Assembly: GCF_014873755.1 (NCBI RefSeq)
Contig: NZ_JADBEG010000001.1
Location: 2,544,501-2,608,500, forward strand
Reading direction: 5' to 3'
Length of the DNA stretch: 64,000 nt
DNA from: Amycolatopsis lexingtonensis
GTDB taxonomy: Bacteria > Actinomycetota > Actinomycetes > Mycobacteriales > Pseudonocardiaceae
Part shown: piece after piece, positions 50,067 through 64,000 of the stretch
Layout: each line of letters starts with the position of its first letter
How positions within the stretch are numbered: the first letter of the stretch is position 1
The notes under the pieces: generated by a model
What the model saw: the letters and a program-made list of their open reading frames with translations, nothing else
Database searches by the model: none
Told to the model about the DNA's origin: nothing
Position numbers and translations under genes: made by a program

Positions 50067-51502
50067 CGCGCGGCCACCGTCGAATAGTCCGTGGCCGGCG
50101 GCTCGGCGCGGGGATCGAACCCGAACGGGACCCGGTGCCGTCCCAGCGCCGCGCGGACGCGGTAGCGCACGAGCCCCGCGAGCACGCGTGGGTTGCGCAG
50201 CATGTCCCCCAGCGACTCGTCGAGGTTGAACACCTTGGCGAAGTGCTCGTCGACGACGTCGTCTTCCCGGGCGGCGCCGACGATCAGGCTGAACGCCGGT
50301 GCGGACACCGCGGCGAGGATCCGGCGCTTCCACTCGGGCGGTTTTTCCGTGCCCTCGGCGCATTCGTAGCCCTGGTCCCGCGCCATCGCGAGGCTCCACG
50401 GCACTTGTAGGGCTTTGCGCTGCGCGGCGAGGAAGCGCTTGCTGAAGCCGTCGTCGAGGCGACCGGCGCGGGAAAGGTGTTCCCGCAGCAGCAGTGCCGA
50501 GCCCGCCGCGGAGCTGATGCCCTGGGCGTAGAAGGGGTTGAAGGCGCAGATCGAATCCCCGACGAACGCCAGGCCGCGCGGCGGCGTGCGCAGGCGGTCG
50601 TAGCGGCGCCACTTGTTGCCGGTCGAGCGGGTGAGGTGCACTTCGGACGTCGGCTCGCACCGCTCCATCGCGGCGGCGAACAGCGGCGTCCGCACCCGGC
50701 GGGCCACCTCGGCGAACGCGTCGGTGGTGCGGGGCATTTCGAGTCCCCAGGAGCCCATGCAGGCGATGACCTTGTTGCCTTCCACGGGGAAGAAGTTGAC
50801 CAGGAACTCGTGCTCGGCGGGGTGCTCGCCCTTGTCCGGGGTCGGCATGATCACCAGGTGCCGCCACCACCAGGAGGCCGGGCGCTCGGCGGGCAGGTCG
50901 TACCAGCGCGAGGTGTAGGTGACCTTGGCGTCGAGCGTCTTCGTCGCCGGTTCGGGCCACCCGGCCGCCGCCAGCCAGCCGGCGACGGACGAGCCGCGGC
51001 CCATCGCGTCGACGACGAAATCGGCGTCGAGGTGCTCCCCGCCGGCCTCGACCCCGGTGACCGCCCCGCCGTCGAAGCTCAGGCCGCCGGCGGTGGTCCC
51101 TTCGCGGATGACTACGTTCGGCAGCTCCCGCACTTTGTCGCGCAGCACCCGCTCGATGAGGATCCGCGAGCCGTAGATCATCGTCATCGCACTGCGCTTG
51201 CGCGCCGACCAGCCCTCGCCGTCGAGGTAGGCGGCGTCCATGGACGGCATCAGGTGCAGCCCGCCCGCCGCGATCAGGTAGTCCTCGAAGCCGGGGAACA
51301 GCGCACCGATCGCCCGCCGCCCCGAGTTCAGCAGGAAGTGCGGGTGCTTGCTCTGCGGCACCCCGCGCCGGTGTTCGGCCCCGGTGGGGAGGCGGTCGCG
51401 TTCCAGCACGAGCACCCGGTCGAAGAAGGGGGCGAGGGCACCGGCGGTGCAGAGACCGGCGGCACTGCCACCCAGGACGACGGCGGTCTGGCCGAGCCGC
51501 AT
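50063..51502 (-). CDS. FAD-dependent oxidoreductase
   Basis: A 479-residue flavoprotein of the large p-hydroxybenzoate hydroxylase/geranylgeranyl reductase-like group. The ATG at 51502 follows GGGAG at nine bases. The FAD motif is VVLGGSAAGLCTAGAL, a GxGxxG variant. The middle region contains FVVDAMGRGSSVAGWL and the C-terminal motif is AFVGDSICAFNPFYAQGISS. A gene for a membrane protein overlaps its end. Hydroxylation or saturation of a hydrophobic substrate is plausible; nothing more specific can be said. Confidence 0.8.
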   Translation of the reverse strand: MRLGQTAVVLGGSAAGLCTAGALAPFFDRVLVLERDRLPTGAEHRRGVPQSKHPHFLLNSGRRAIGALFPGFEDYLIAAGGLHLMPSMDAAYLDGEGWSARKRSAMTMIYGSRILIERVLRDKVRELPNVVIREGTTAGGLSFDGGAVTGVEAGGEHLDADFVVDAMGRGSSVAGWLAAAGWPEPATKTLDAKVTYTSRWYDLPAERPASWWWRHLVIMPTPDKGEHPAEHEFLVNFFPVEGNKVIACMGSWGLEMPRTTDAFAEVARRVRTPLFAAAMERCEPTSEVHLTRSTGNKWRRYDRLRTPPRGLAFVGDSICAFNPFYAQGISSAAGSALLLREHLSRAGRLDDGFSKRFLAAQRKALQVPWSLAMARDQGYECAEGTEKPPEWKRRILAAVSAPAFSLIVGAAREDDVVDEHFAKVFNLDESLGDMLRNPRVLAGLVRYRVRAALGRHRVPFGFDPRAEPPATDYSTVAAR

Positions 51503-51517
51503 GCGGATCAACTCCCG

Positions 51518-51552
51518 TCATTCATACAAAGTGACGACGAATGTATGAATGA
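51518..51552. promoter_or_regulatory. operator-like inverted repeat upstream of the FAD oxidoreductase operon
   Basis: TCATTCATACA and TGTATGAATGA are perfect 11-bp inverse arms with a 13-bp spacer, 16 bp upstream of the oxidoreductase start and before the end of the preceding gene. It is an AT-rich island in GC-rich DNA, as expected for a TetR operator. The TetR encoded at the end of this operon is the natural candidate. Confidence 0.65.
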
Positions 51553-51565
51553 GTGGGCAGGCGTG

Positions 51566-52363
51566 TCAAGACACCGCCATCTCCCGCACGGCGCCCGCCA
51601 CCACACCGGCATCCTTGCGCAGGATCGCGCCGTGGTTGCTGCCGACCTTCTCGCTCGTGATGTTCGGGTTCCGGCCGGTCACCGCGTCGAGGCTGCGGCG
51701 GATCCGCTCCTGCTCGTCACCCTTGCTGCCGAAGGAGGTTCCCGACGCGACGACGTACCGGACGGGGACCGTGATGCCGTCCAGCACCGGGCCCAGTTCG
51801 CGCTCGCGGGAGAGCTTGCCGAGCTCGATGTTGCTTTCGGCCTGCTGCGCGGCGGTCATCCGGGGCGCCAGGCCGGTCGGGCGCAGCAGCGGGAGGAACC
51901 AGCTCATCCGCTTGAACAGCTTGCGGATCCGCACCTCCATGGCGTCGTCCAGCCAGTCGTGCGGGTACGCGCCGTCGACCAGGACCGCGCCCAGGGTGCG
52001 CTCCGGGTTGCGGTGCGCCCAGTGCGCCGCGACGACCGCGCCGTAGGACCAGCCGACGACGACCGCCCGGTCCACGCCGCGGGCGGCGAGCACGGCGTCG
52101 ACGTCGCGGACGGCGGCCTCGAACGAGTAGTCCGCCGAGCGCTTCGACTTGCCGCGGGCGCGCTCGTCGAAGGTGATGTGCCGGACGCCGTCGCCTAGCT
52201 CGGCGAGGACGTGGCGCCAGTAGCCCCGGGTGGCGAACTGGCCGTTGAGGTAGACCACCGGGACACCGGGGCCGCCGGTGTCGGTGACCGCGAGGGCCGT
52301 GTCTTCGACGGCCACCAGGCCGGTCCAGTGGGAGCGGGTCGGGGAGATCGCGTTCTTCGTCAT
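51566..52363 (-). CDS. alpha/beta hydrolase
   Basis: A 265-residue cytosolic alpha/beta hydrolase. The ATG at 52363 is chosen over the GTG/ATG options further upstream that run through intergenic sequence. VVYLNGQFATRGYWRHVL is the oxyanion strand (with Asn-Gly in place of His-Gly), ITFDERARGKSKRS precedes the elbow, and VVGWSYGAVVAAHWA holds the nucleophile. SNHGAILRKD carries the histidine. This layout fits haloperoxidase-like/esterase members. It is followed by the operator of the FAD oxidoreductase operon. Confidence 0.8.
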   Translation of the reverse strand: MTKNAISPTRSHWTGLVAVEDTALAVTDTGGPGVPVVYLNGQFATRGYWRHVLAELGDGVRHITFDERARGKSKRSADYSFEAAVRDVDAVLAARGVDRAVVVGWSYGAVVAAHWAHRNPERTLGAVLVDGAYPHDWLDDAMEVRIRKLFKRMSWFLPLLRPTGLAPRMTAAQQAESNIELGKLSRERELGPVLDGITVPVRYVVASGTSFGSKGDEQERIRRSLDAVTGRNPNITSEKVGSNHGAILRKDAGVVAGAVREMAVS

Positions 52364-52431
52364 GCCGGTTACTTTCGGCGCCCCGCCTGACACGGCGCGG
52401 ACACCGCGCTGACACGGCTCAGCCCTGGGTC

Positions 52432-52581
52432 CCGGCAAAGTCGCGCCGGTGCGGGTCCGCAGCGCTCCGCCAACGTCTTGAATGAGTCATTCAGGACCTC
52501 CGAAGACCTGAATGACTCATTCAAGACGTCAGGCGAGCCGGTCACCGGCGGCGCAGTGGCCGAGCCGCGCGACTTCGCCGG
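52432..52581 (+). repeat. MITE-like 150-bp element, copy B
   Basis: Starts CCGGCAAAGTCGCG and ends CGCGCGACTTCGCCGG, the imperfect inverse. Internal palindromes at 52479-52493 and 52509-52523 are 30 bp apart. It matches copy A (17372-17520) along its full length in the same orientation, with about one change in eight bases. It lies in the 229-bp gap between the alpha/beta hydrolase and TetR genes; the rest of that gap shows nothing. Confidence 0.65.
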
Positions 52582-52592
52582 AGCCCTGCGGC

Positions 52593-53261
52593 TCAGCCGG
52601 TGCGGGCCATGGCTCCCGAGATCAGCATCGCCAGCCCGTTTTGCAGCGCCGGCGCCAGCTCCAGGTGCAGCGCGGCCAGCGCCGGGTCCGCCTCGTACGC
52701 CGCCAGCGCGCTCGGTGAAGGGCGGCAGTGCGTCCACAACCCGCCGGTCATGATCATCGCCATCAGGCAGACCGACGCCGCCTCCGCGCCCACCTCGGGG
52801 ACGTACCGCCGGAGCAGGTCGGCCATCGACTCCAGGCTCGTCAGTGCCGACTGCTTGAACCGCACCACGACGCCGACCGACACGTTGTGCTCCAGGACAC
52901 CCGCCTGCGCGCCGATCAGGTCGCACAGCACCGTGCGGCGGGCCAGGGACCGGGCGACCACCGCCGCGAACGCCTCGCCGCGCTCCCCCGCCGGCCGGTC
53001 GCGGTCGACGCCCGCGGCCAGTTCGTCCGCCACCTCCGCCAGCCAGTCCCGCAGCGCGCCCTGGAGCAGTTCGAGCAGGACCGCCTCACGGGATTCGAAG
53101 TAGCGCAGCACGTTCGACTTCGCCAGGCCGACCCGACGGCTGAGCTCGTTGAGGCTCACGTCGGCCACCGGCATCTCGTCGAGCATGGCCAGCGCCGTGT
53201 CGAGGATCGTGCGCCGCCGCTCCTCTCGCTGCTCCGCGCTGCGCGCCCGCTGGAACGTCAT
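52593..53261 (-). CDS. TetR-family transcriptional regulator
   Basis: A 222-residue TetR-type regulator. DNA-binding domain: EERRRTILDTALAMLDEMP, then VSLNELSRRVGLAKSNVLRYF and REAVLLELLQGALRDWL. It is divergent from an SDR gene across 128 bp that contain a TTGACA promoter and three related palindromic sites, so it very likely represses that gene and perhaps itself. Confidence 0.85.
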   Translation of the reverse strand: MTFQRARSAEQREERRRTILDTALAMLDEMPVADVSLNELSRRVGLAKSNVLRYFESREAVLLELLQGALRDWLAEVADELAAGVDRDRPAGERGEAFAAVVARSLARRTVLCDLIGAQAGVLEHNVSVGVVVRFKQSALTSLESMADLLRRYVPEVGAEAASVCLMAMIMTGGLWTHCRPSPSALAAYEADPALAALHLELAPALQNGLAMLISGAMARTG

Positions 53262-53295
53262 GAGATCAGCCTAACCCCCTTCGCGCGAAGTTAAA

Positions 53296-53361
53296 GACCG
53301 ACAGTCTCTTGACAACAGACCGATGGTTCCTTAGCGTCGGGGATATAACAGACCGCCGGTC
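53296..53361. promoter_or_regulatory. three operator-like sites between TetR and SDR genes
   Basis: GACCGACAGTC (53296-53306), GACCGATGGTT (53318-53328) and the perfect palindrome GACCGCCGGTC (53351-53361) share the form GACCGNYRGTY. Their starts are 22 and 33 bp apart, two and three turns of the helix, so bound dimers would lie on one face. They overlap the -35 region, the spacer and the region just downstream of the SDR promoter. Confidence 0.6.
53309..53337 (+). promoter_or_regulatory. promoter of the SDR gene
   Basis: TTGACA (53309-53314) and TAGCGT (53332-53337) with a 17-bp spacer, 52 bp before the SDR start codon. Operator-like sites surround it, consistent with tight repression. Confidence 0.6.
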
Positions 53362-53389
53362 CGCAAGGGCCACCACCGGAGGGACCCCC

Positions 53390-54298
53390 ATGAGCAAGAA
53401 CTGGACCGAGCGCGACATCCCGAGCCAACAGGGCCGCGTCGCCGTGATCACCGGCGCCAACACCGGGCTCGGCTTCGACACGGCCAAGGTGCTGGCCGAC
53501 CGCGGCGCGACCCTGGTGCTCGCCGTACGCGACGTCGAGAAGGGCAAGAAAGCGGCCGCCAAGCTGGGCACGACCGCCGACGTCACCGTGCAGGAGCTGG
53601 ACCTCGCGTCCCTGGACTCCGTCCGCGCCGCCGCGGCCGAGCTGCGCGGCACGCTGCCGAAGATCGACCTGCTGATCAACAACGCCGGCGTCATGTACCC
53701 GCCGCGCCAGACCACCCGCGACGGCTTCGAGCTGCAGTTCGGCACCAACCACCTCGGGCACTTCGCGTTCACCGGCCTGCTGCTCGACCTGCTGCTGCCG
53801 GTCGAGGGCTCCCGCGTGGTGACCGTGTCCAGCGTCGCCCACGACATCCGCGCCGCGATCCACTTCGACGACCTGCAGTGGGAGAACTCCTACGACCGCG
53901 TCGCCGCCTACGGGCAGGCCAAGCTGGCCAACCTGATGTTCAGCTACGAACTGCAGCGCCGCCTGGCCCCGCGGGGCACCACCGCCGCCGTCGCCGCCCA
54001 CCCCGGGGTGGCGCGCACGGAGCTGATGCGCAACTCCCCCGTGGTCGTCCGCGCGCTCTTCCCGGTCGTCGCGCCGTTGTTCACCCAGAGCTCGGAGCGG
54101 GGCGCGCTCCCGATCCTGCGCGCCGCGACCGACCCCGGCGCCCTCGGCGGCCAGTACTACGGTCCCGACGGCTTCGGCGGCTACCGCGGGCGCCCGCAGG
54201 TGGTCGCCTCGAGCCCGCAGTCCTACGACGCCGCGGTGCAGCGGCGCTTGTGGACGGTGTCGGAGGAACTCACCGGCGTCAAGTTCCCGGTCGGCTGA
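53390..54298 (+). CDS. short-chain dehydrogenase/reductase
   Basis: A 302-residue SDR of the retinol dehydrogenase/WWOX-like branch. GGAGGGA precedes the ATG at 53390. Motifs: VAVITGANTGLGFDTAKVLA for the cofactor, LINNAGVM, the catalytic Ser in VVTVSSVAHD, and YGQAKLANL with an intact YxxxK. The Arg in AVRDVEKGKK suggests NADPH use. It is controlled by a promoter with three operator-like sites and the divergent TetR. Substrate unknown; xenobiotic carbonyl reduction is one possibility. Confidence 0.85.
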   Translation: MSKNWTERDIPSQQGRVAVITGANTGLGFDTAKVLADRGATLVLAVRDVEKGKKAAAKLGTTADVTVQELDLASLDSVRAAAAELRGTLPKIDLLINNAGVMYPPRQTTRDGFELQFGTNHLGHFAFTGLLLDLLLPVEGSRVVTVSSVAHDIRAAIHFDDLQWENSYDRVAAYGQAKLANLMFSYELQRRLAPRGTTAAVAAHPGVARTELMRNSPVVVRALFPVVAPLFTQSSERGALPILRAATDPGALGGQYYGPDGFGGYRGRPQVVASSPQSYDAAVQRRLWTVSEELTGVKFPVG

Positions 54299-54374
54299 TC
54301 CGTCCACAACGGACCGACGTCCCTGGGGGTGACAGGACCAGGCACCGGCGCCGCGCGCGGATTACCGTGAAGTC

Positions 54375-55241
54375 GTGACCGACGAACCGAACCTCCTGGG
54401 CGATCACCTCCGCGCCCGCCGGGAGCTGCTTTCGCCCGAGCAGGCGGGTATCCCGGCCGGCGGCCTGCGGCGGGTGCCGGGGCTGCGCCGGGAAGAGGTC
54501 GCGCAGCTGGCCGGCATCAGCGCCGACTACTACCTGCGCCTGGAGCAGGGCCGCGACCGCAACCCGTCGCGGCAGGTCCTCGAAGCGATCGCCCGCGTGC
54601 TGCAGCTGGACGACGACACCACGGCGTACCTGATCGGCCTCACCGGGCAACAGCCTCGGCTGCGTCCTTTGAAACGAGGGCGACGGCGCCGGAAGGAGAC
54701 CGTCCCGCCCGGCATGGTCAAGTTCCTGGCGGCGGTCGGGCTGCCCGCGTTCGTCGAGGGCCGCTACCTCGACGTGCTGGCGGCCAACCAGCTCGCCGAG
54801 ACGATCTCGCCGCGGCTCGTCGCGGGCGCGAACCGGCTGCGGGACGTGTTCCTCGACCCGGCCGAGCGGGCCCTCTTCCCCGACTGGCACCTCGCCACCC
54901 GCGACCTGGTGGCGGGGTTCCGCCAGTCGGTCGGTACCGAGACCGACGACCCGCGGTTCATCGAGCTCGTCGGCGAGCTTTCCCTGGCCAGTCCCCGGTT
55001 CCGGGAGCTGTGGGCCCGCCACGACGTCGCGAACCGGCGGGGCGCGACCGTGCGCTTCGACCACCCGCAGGTCGGCGAACTGGTGCTGAACCGGGAAAAG
55101 CTGGAGCTCAGCGACGCGCCGGGGCTCGTGCTCGCGGTCTACCACCCCGATCCCGGCACCGACGCCGCGGACAAGCTGGCCCTCCTCGGTTCCGCCGCGC
55201 TCGCGCCGGCCCCACCCCTCCGAAAGGATGTTCGATCATGA
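54375..55241 (+). CDS. XRE-family regulator with MmyB-like ligand domain
   Basis: A 288-residue transcription factor. Residues about 10-80 are an XRE helix-turn-helix with the MmyB-type run VPGLRREEVAQLAGISADYY followed by RLEQGRDRNPS. Residues about 105-270 are the MmyB-like domain, which in this family may bind a fatty-acid-like ligand (WARHDVANRRGATVRFDHP is typical). The GTG at 54375 is in the expected place. The stop overlaps the start of an SDR gene (ATGA); MmyB-like regulators often neighbour SDR genes that they control. Confidence 0.85.
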   Translation: MTDEPNLLGDHLRARRELLSPEQAGIPAGGLRRVPGLRREEVAQLAGISADYYLRLEQGRDRNPSRQVLEAIARVLQLDDDTTAYLIGLTGQQPRLRPLKRGRRRRKETVPPGMVKFLAAVGLPAFVEGRYLDVLAANQLAETISPRLVAGANRLRDVFLDPAERALFPDWHLATRDLVAGFRQSVGTETDDPRFIELVGELSLASPRFRELWARHDVANRRGATVRFDHPQVGELVLNREKLELSDAPGLVLAVYHPDPGTDAADKLALLGSAALAPAPPLRKDVRS

Positions 55242-56017
55242 CCAAGCTCGCCCTCGTCACCGGCGCCACGTCGGGCATCGGCCGGGCGTTCGCCGAGCGC
55301 CTGGCCGCCGACGGCCACGACCTGGTGCTCGTCGGCCGGCGCCAGGAGCGGCTCGACGAGTTCGCCGCCGCGCACACCGAAGTCAAGGTCCGCACGGTGG
55401 CCGCCGACCTGTCCACCGACGAAGGCATCGACGCCGTCGCGGACATCGCCGGCGCCGAACCGCTCGACGTGCTGGTGAACAACGCCGGGGTGGCGCACTA
55501 CATGCCGTTCGCCGACCTCCCCGCGGACAAGGCCCGCGAGCTGGTCAAGGTCAAGGTCCTCGCCCCCACGCTGCTCGCGCGCGCGGCCGTGGCGGGCATG
55601 GTCGAACGCGGCCGGGGCGCGATCGTGAACGTGGCGGGGATGATCGCCTTCAGCGGACCCGCCCCGCAGGCGCGGCTGCCGCGGCGGACGGTCTACGCCG
55701 GGACCCTCGCCCACCTCGTCACGATGTCGCAGACGCTCAGTGCCGAACTGGACGGCACCGGCGTCCGCGTGCAGGTCGTGTGCCCGGGGGTCGTCGCGAC
55801 CGAGTTCCACTCGCGCCAAGGTCTGGACCTGAGCGCGGTGCCGCGGATGAGCGCGGCCGACGTCGTTTCGGCTTCGCTGCGCGGGCTCGGACTCGGCGAG
55901 GTCGTGTGCGCGCCGGGCGTGGAAGACGCCGGGCTGCTGGAGTCGGTCTTCGGGGCCGAGCTGGCGGCCTTCGGCGGCCAGAGCCCCGAACTCGCGAGCC
56001 GTTACCGCCCCGCCTGA
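55238..56017 (+). CDS. short-chain dehydrogenase-like protein lacking the catalytic Lys
   Basis: A 259-residue SDR-fold protein, with GAAAGGA before the ATG and coupled to the MmyB-like gene. The cofactor motif is LALVTGATSGIGRAFAERLA, and NNAG is present. The active-site segment reads IVNVAGMIAFSGP, then VYAGTLAHLVT: the Tyr is present but the Lys of YxxxK is Leu, and the usual Ser-Ser is Ala-Gly, although FSG a few residues on may supply a serine. Catalysis is doubtful. Its last 16 bp overlap the convergent MarR gene. Confidence 0.8.
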   Translation: MTKLALVTGATSGIGRAFAERLAADGHDLVLVGRRQERLDEFAAAHTEVKVRTVAADLSTDEGIDAVADIAGAEPLDVLVNNAGVAHYMPFADLPADKARELVKVKVLAPTLLARAAVAGMVERGRGAIVNVAGMIAFSGPAPQARLPRRTVYAGTLAHLVTMSQTLSAELDGTGVRVQVVCPGVVATEFHSRQGLDLSAVPRMSAADVVSASLRGLGLGEVVCAPGVEDAGLLESVFGAELAAFGGQSPELASRYRPA

Positions 56018-56448
56018 TCCCCGGAAGCCTTCAGCAGCAACCGGTGCAGGGTTTCCCGCTCGCGCGGGGTCAGCCGCGCGAGCAGCTCATCGGTCACCGC
56101 GCCCGAGATCTCCTCGGTCTTCGCCACCACCTCCCGGCCGGCGCCGGTCAACGTCAGCACGTGCCGGCGCCGGTCTTCGGTGTCCCGTTCGCGCACTACC
56201 CAGCCCGCGGCCTCCAGGCGGTCGAGCACCTTCACCAGGTCGCTGCGGTCGAGGCCGAGGCGGTCGGCGACGGACTGCTGAGACAGCGGGCCGTATTCGC
56301 CGACGCAGACCAGGACGTAGAAGTCACGCAACGACGTGCCGATCGCCGCCAGCTCTTCGTCGATCCGCGCGACGCCGCCGCGGTGGAGGCGGCCCATCAG
56401 GTAGGTCGGCCAGCGCAGCAGGGCCCGGGGGCGGTCGGCGGAGGACAT
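56002..56448 (-). CDS. MarR-family transcriptional regulator
   Basis: A 148-residue MarR-type winged-helix repressor: LRDFYVLVCVGEYGPLSQQS, then VADRLGLDRSDLVKVLDRLE and the wing RDTEDRRRHVLTLTGAG. It is divergent from an SDR gene; the 63-bp gap holds a TGTAGG-n5-CCTACA palindrome, which is probably its operator. Confidence 0.9.
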   Translation of the reverse strand: MSSADRPRALLRWPTYLMGRLHRGGVARIDEELAAIGTSLRDFYVLVCVGEYGPLSQQSVADRLGLDRSDLVKVLDRLEAAGWVVRERDTEDRRRHVLTLTGAGREVVAKTEEISGAVTDELLARLTPRERETLHRLLLKASGDQAGR

Positions 56449-56485
56449 GGCCGTGATCCTAGGCGGGAAAGCGGGTTGGCACAAT

Positions 56486-56502
56486 TGTAGGAGTTCCCTA
56501 CA
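56486..56502. promoter_or_regulatory. MarR operator candidate
   Basis: TGTAGG-AGTTC-CCTACA, a perfect 6-bp inverted repeat in an AT-richer patch (ACAATTGTAGGAG), 9 bp before the SDR start codon. Binding there would block the SDR gene and the divergent marR promoter. Confidence 0.55.
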
Positions 56503-56511
56503 GTAGGAGCC

Positions 56512-57201
56512 ATGAACGAATCCAAAGTCGCCCTCGTCACCGGCGCGAGCCGGGCGCAGGGGCTCGGCTTCGCCGTCGCCCGCGAACTCGCCACCCGCGG
56601 CTACCACGCCGTGCTTGCCGGCCGGAACCTCGAGCAGACCCGGGACTTGGCCGCCCTGCTGGCCGCCGAAGGGCTCTCCGCCGACGCCGTGCGCCTCGAC
56701 ATCACCGACCCCGAAGACATCGCCGCCTGCGTCGAGCACCTCCGCGACACGGCCGGACGGCTTGACGCGCTGGTCAACAACGCGGCGAACATGCCCGACT
56801 TCACCGTGACCTCCCTGCTGGACGCGGACATCGCCGCCGCCCGCGCCTCCTACGACGTCGTCGTCCTCGGTTCCTTGGCCCTCACCCAGGCCTGCCTGCC
56901 GCTGCTGCGGGCCGCGCCCGCGGCCCGGATCGTCAACGTCTCCAGCGGCGCCGCCGCGCAGATCGGCGCCGGCGTCGAGGCCGTCCGCGCACCCGGGTAC
57001 GCGCTGGCCAAGTACGCCCTCGAAGGCCTGACCTCGGCTCTCGCCGCCGAACTGCGCGGCAGCGGCATCCACGTCGAAGCGGTCGATCCCGGCTCGGTGG
57101 CCACCCACCCCGAACGCGGTGATGACGCCGACGACCGCTCGCCCGCGGAAGCCGCGCTCGACATCGCCGCGGCCGTCACCGGAGAGTCCACAAAGGACTG
57201 A
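56512..57201 (+). CDS. short-chain dehydrogenase/reductase
   Basis: A 229-residue classical SDR with complete active site: cofactor motif [20 protein letters not shown] (with a two-residue insert in the glycine loop), NNAAN in place of NNAG, Ser in IVNVSSGAA, and [10 protein letters not shown] with intact YxxxK. It is transcribed away from a MarR gene with an operator in between and lies 40 bp upstream of the PKS gene on the same strand, so it may be co-transcribed with the PKS and supply or tailor its substrate. Confidence 0.85.
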   Translation: MNESKVALVTGASRAQGLGFAVARELATRGYHAVLAGRNLEQTRDLAALLAAEGLSADAVRLDITDPEDIAACVEHLRDTAGRLDALVNNAANMPDFTVTSLLDADIAAARASYDVVVLGSLALTQACLPLLRAAPAARIVNVSSGAAAQIGAGVEAVRAPGYALAKYALEGLTSALAAELRGSGIHVEAVDPGSVATHPERGDDADDRSPAEAALDIAAAVTGESTKD

Positions 57202-57241
57202 GCCGACCGGCACCGGGCCGAATCCCGCTAAGTTGGTTTCC

Positions 57242-63509
<6,268 letters not shown>

Positions 63510-63526
<17 letters not shown>

Positions 63527-64000
63527 TGTAGCGGACGCCGCCCATCCGCAAACCGTCGTCCGCCAGGGGCGGCAGTCCGTAGGCGACGAAGAGGTCCCGG
63601 ACGCTGCGCCCGGTCACCGTCCAGCCGAGGCCGGCCAGGTAGGGGGCGGCTTCGTTGCGCGCGCCGAAGTACCGCAGTCCCGCGTGGTCGAGTGCGAAAC
63701 CGTGCTCGCGCCAGCGCGCGGAGATGCGGTCCAGGCTCTCTTTCGTCCGCTCGTCCTCGCCCGGCCGCGGGTTCGGCCGGCTCTCGGTGGCCACCCGGCT
63801 TCCGGGCGCGCTGAGTCCGGTGATGGTGTCCAGCAGCCGGTCCTGCGCCTCCGGTGGCAGATAGCCCAGGAGGCCTTCGGCACTCCACGCCGTCGGCCGG
63901 CCCGGGTCGAACCCGGCGTCACGCAGCGCGTCGGCCCACTCGTCGCGCAGGTCCACCGCGGCCACCCGCCGTTCGGCCGTGGGCACCGCCCCCAGCTCGG
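63510..64000 (-). CDS. LCMT-type SAM-dependent methyltransferase, N-terminus outside window
   Basis: The C-terminal 163 residues of a class I methyltransferase of the leucine carboxyl methyltransferase-like group common in actinomycetes (about 270-290 residues when complete). [19 protein letters not shown] and [18 protein letters not shown] are the family's core; the SAM-binding loop lies beyond the edge. Such proteins methylate carboxyl or hydroxyl groups. It converges on the PKS gene with a 17-bp overlap, so any link to the PKS product is only positional. Confidence 0.8.

Noticed and set aside
57119..57241. Earlier ATG for the PKS at 57119
   Set aside because: It would overlap the SDR gene by 83 bp and adds Pro/Thr/Arg-rich sequence unlike any ligase N-terminus.

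Overview
The window is 64 kb of very GC-rich DNA with tightly packed genes, frequent GTG starts and many 4-bp ATGA/GTGA overlaps. Its content points to a filamentous actinomycete of the Pseudonocardiaceae, most likely Amycolatopsis or a close relative: type VII secretion accessory genes of the EspG/PPE/EspC kind, many TetR and MarR regulators, secreted hydrolases, an NRPS operon and a modular PKS. This placement is inference, because no rRNA or other marker gene is present. I saw no tRNA, rRNA, CRISPR array, recognisable transposase or phage gene.

Layout. 1-1751: an MHS-type transporter cut by the window edge, coupled to a GNAT acetyltransferase. 1837-6093: an operon on the minus strand with EspG, an Esp-like protein, a Gly-rich PPE-like protein, an EspC-like protein and a YbaB-like protein, but no ESX core genes. 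6208-17268: scattered metabolism and secreted proteins (ketopantoate reductase, SxxK hydrolase, two small secreted proteins, PL7 alginate lyase, LLM oxidoreductase, three alpha/beta hydrolases, MarR). 17337-17665: a compound palindromic repeat region. 17702-28833: TetR, DipZ, a chimeric scar (truncated TetR joined to a dead SDR), ALDH-MFS pair, AhpD-like protein, GNAT, esterase, DUF6461-like protein, cupin and GlxA-type regulator.

28989-39732 (minus strand) is a five-gene, fully overlapping biosynthetic operon: dimodular NRPS, FAD monooxygenase, PapA5-like condensation protein, SDR and SnoaL-like protein. The NRPS is C-A-T-C-A-T-TE. Its first A-domain code reads as serine and its second as proline-like, and it is followed by a flavoprotein monooxygenase. 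That is the plan of the pyrrolizidine-alkaloid/brabantamide class of pathways, here with an unusual tailoring set. A segment bounded by inverted repeats (39905-41913) carries a degenerate IMPase-like gene and a LysR gene.

42679-48428 holds a DUF2235 hydrolase and a 1,521-residue WXG/RHS polymorphic toxin. The C-terminal domain of the toxin carries the residue pattern of ADP-ribosyl cyclase/CD38 NADases. The toxin shares a 19-bp upstream motif with the EspG operon, which suggests co-regulation with type VII secretion. No immunity gene follows it. 48431-57201 is a set of regulator/enzyme pairs with visible operators. 57242-63526 is a single PKS protein (ligase-ACP-KS-AT-DH-KR-ACP, no thioesterase), convergent with an LCMT-type methyltransferase cut by the right edge.

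Two families of palindromic intergenic repeats are scattered through the window. One includes a 149/150-bp MITE-like element present twice, 35 kb apart.
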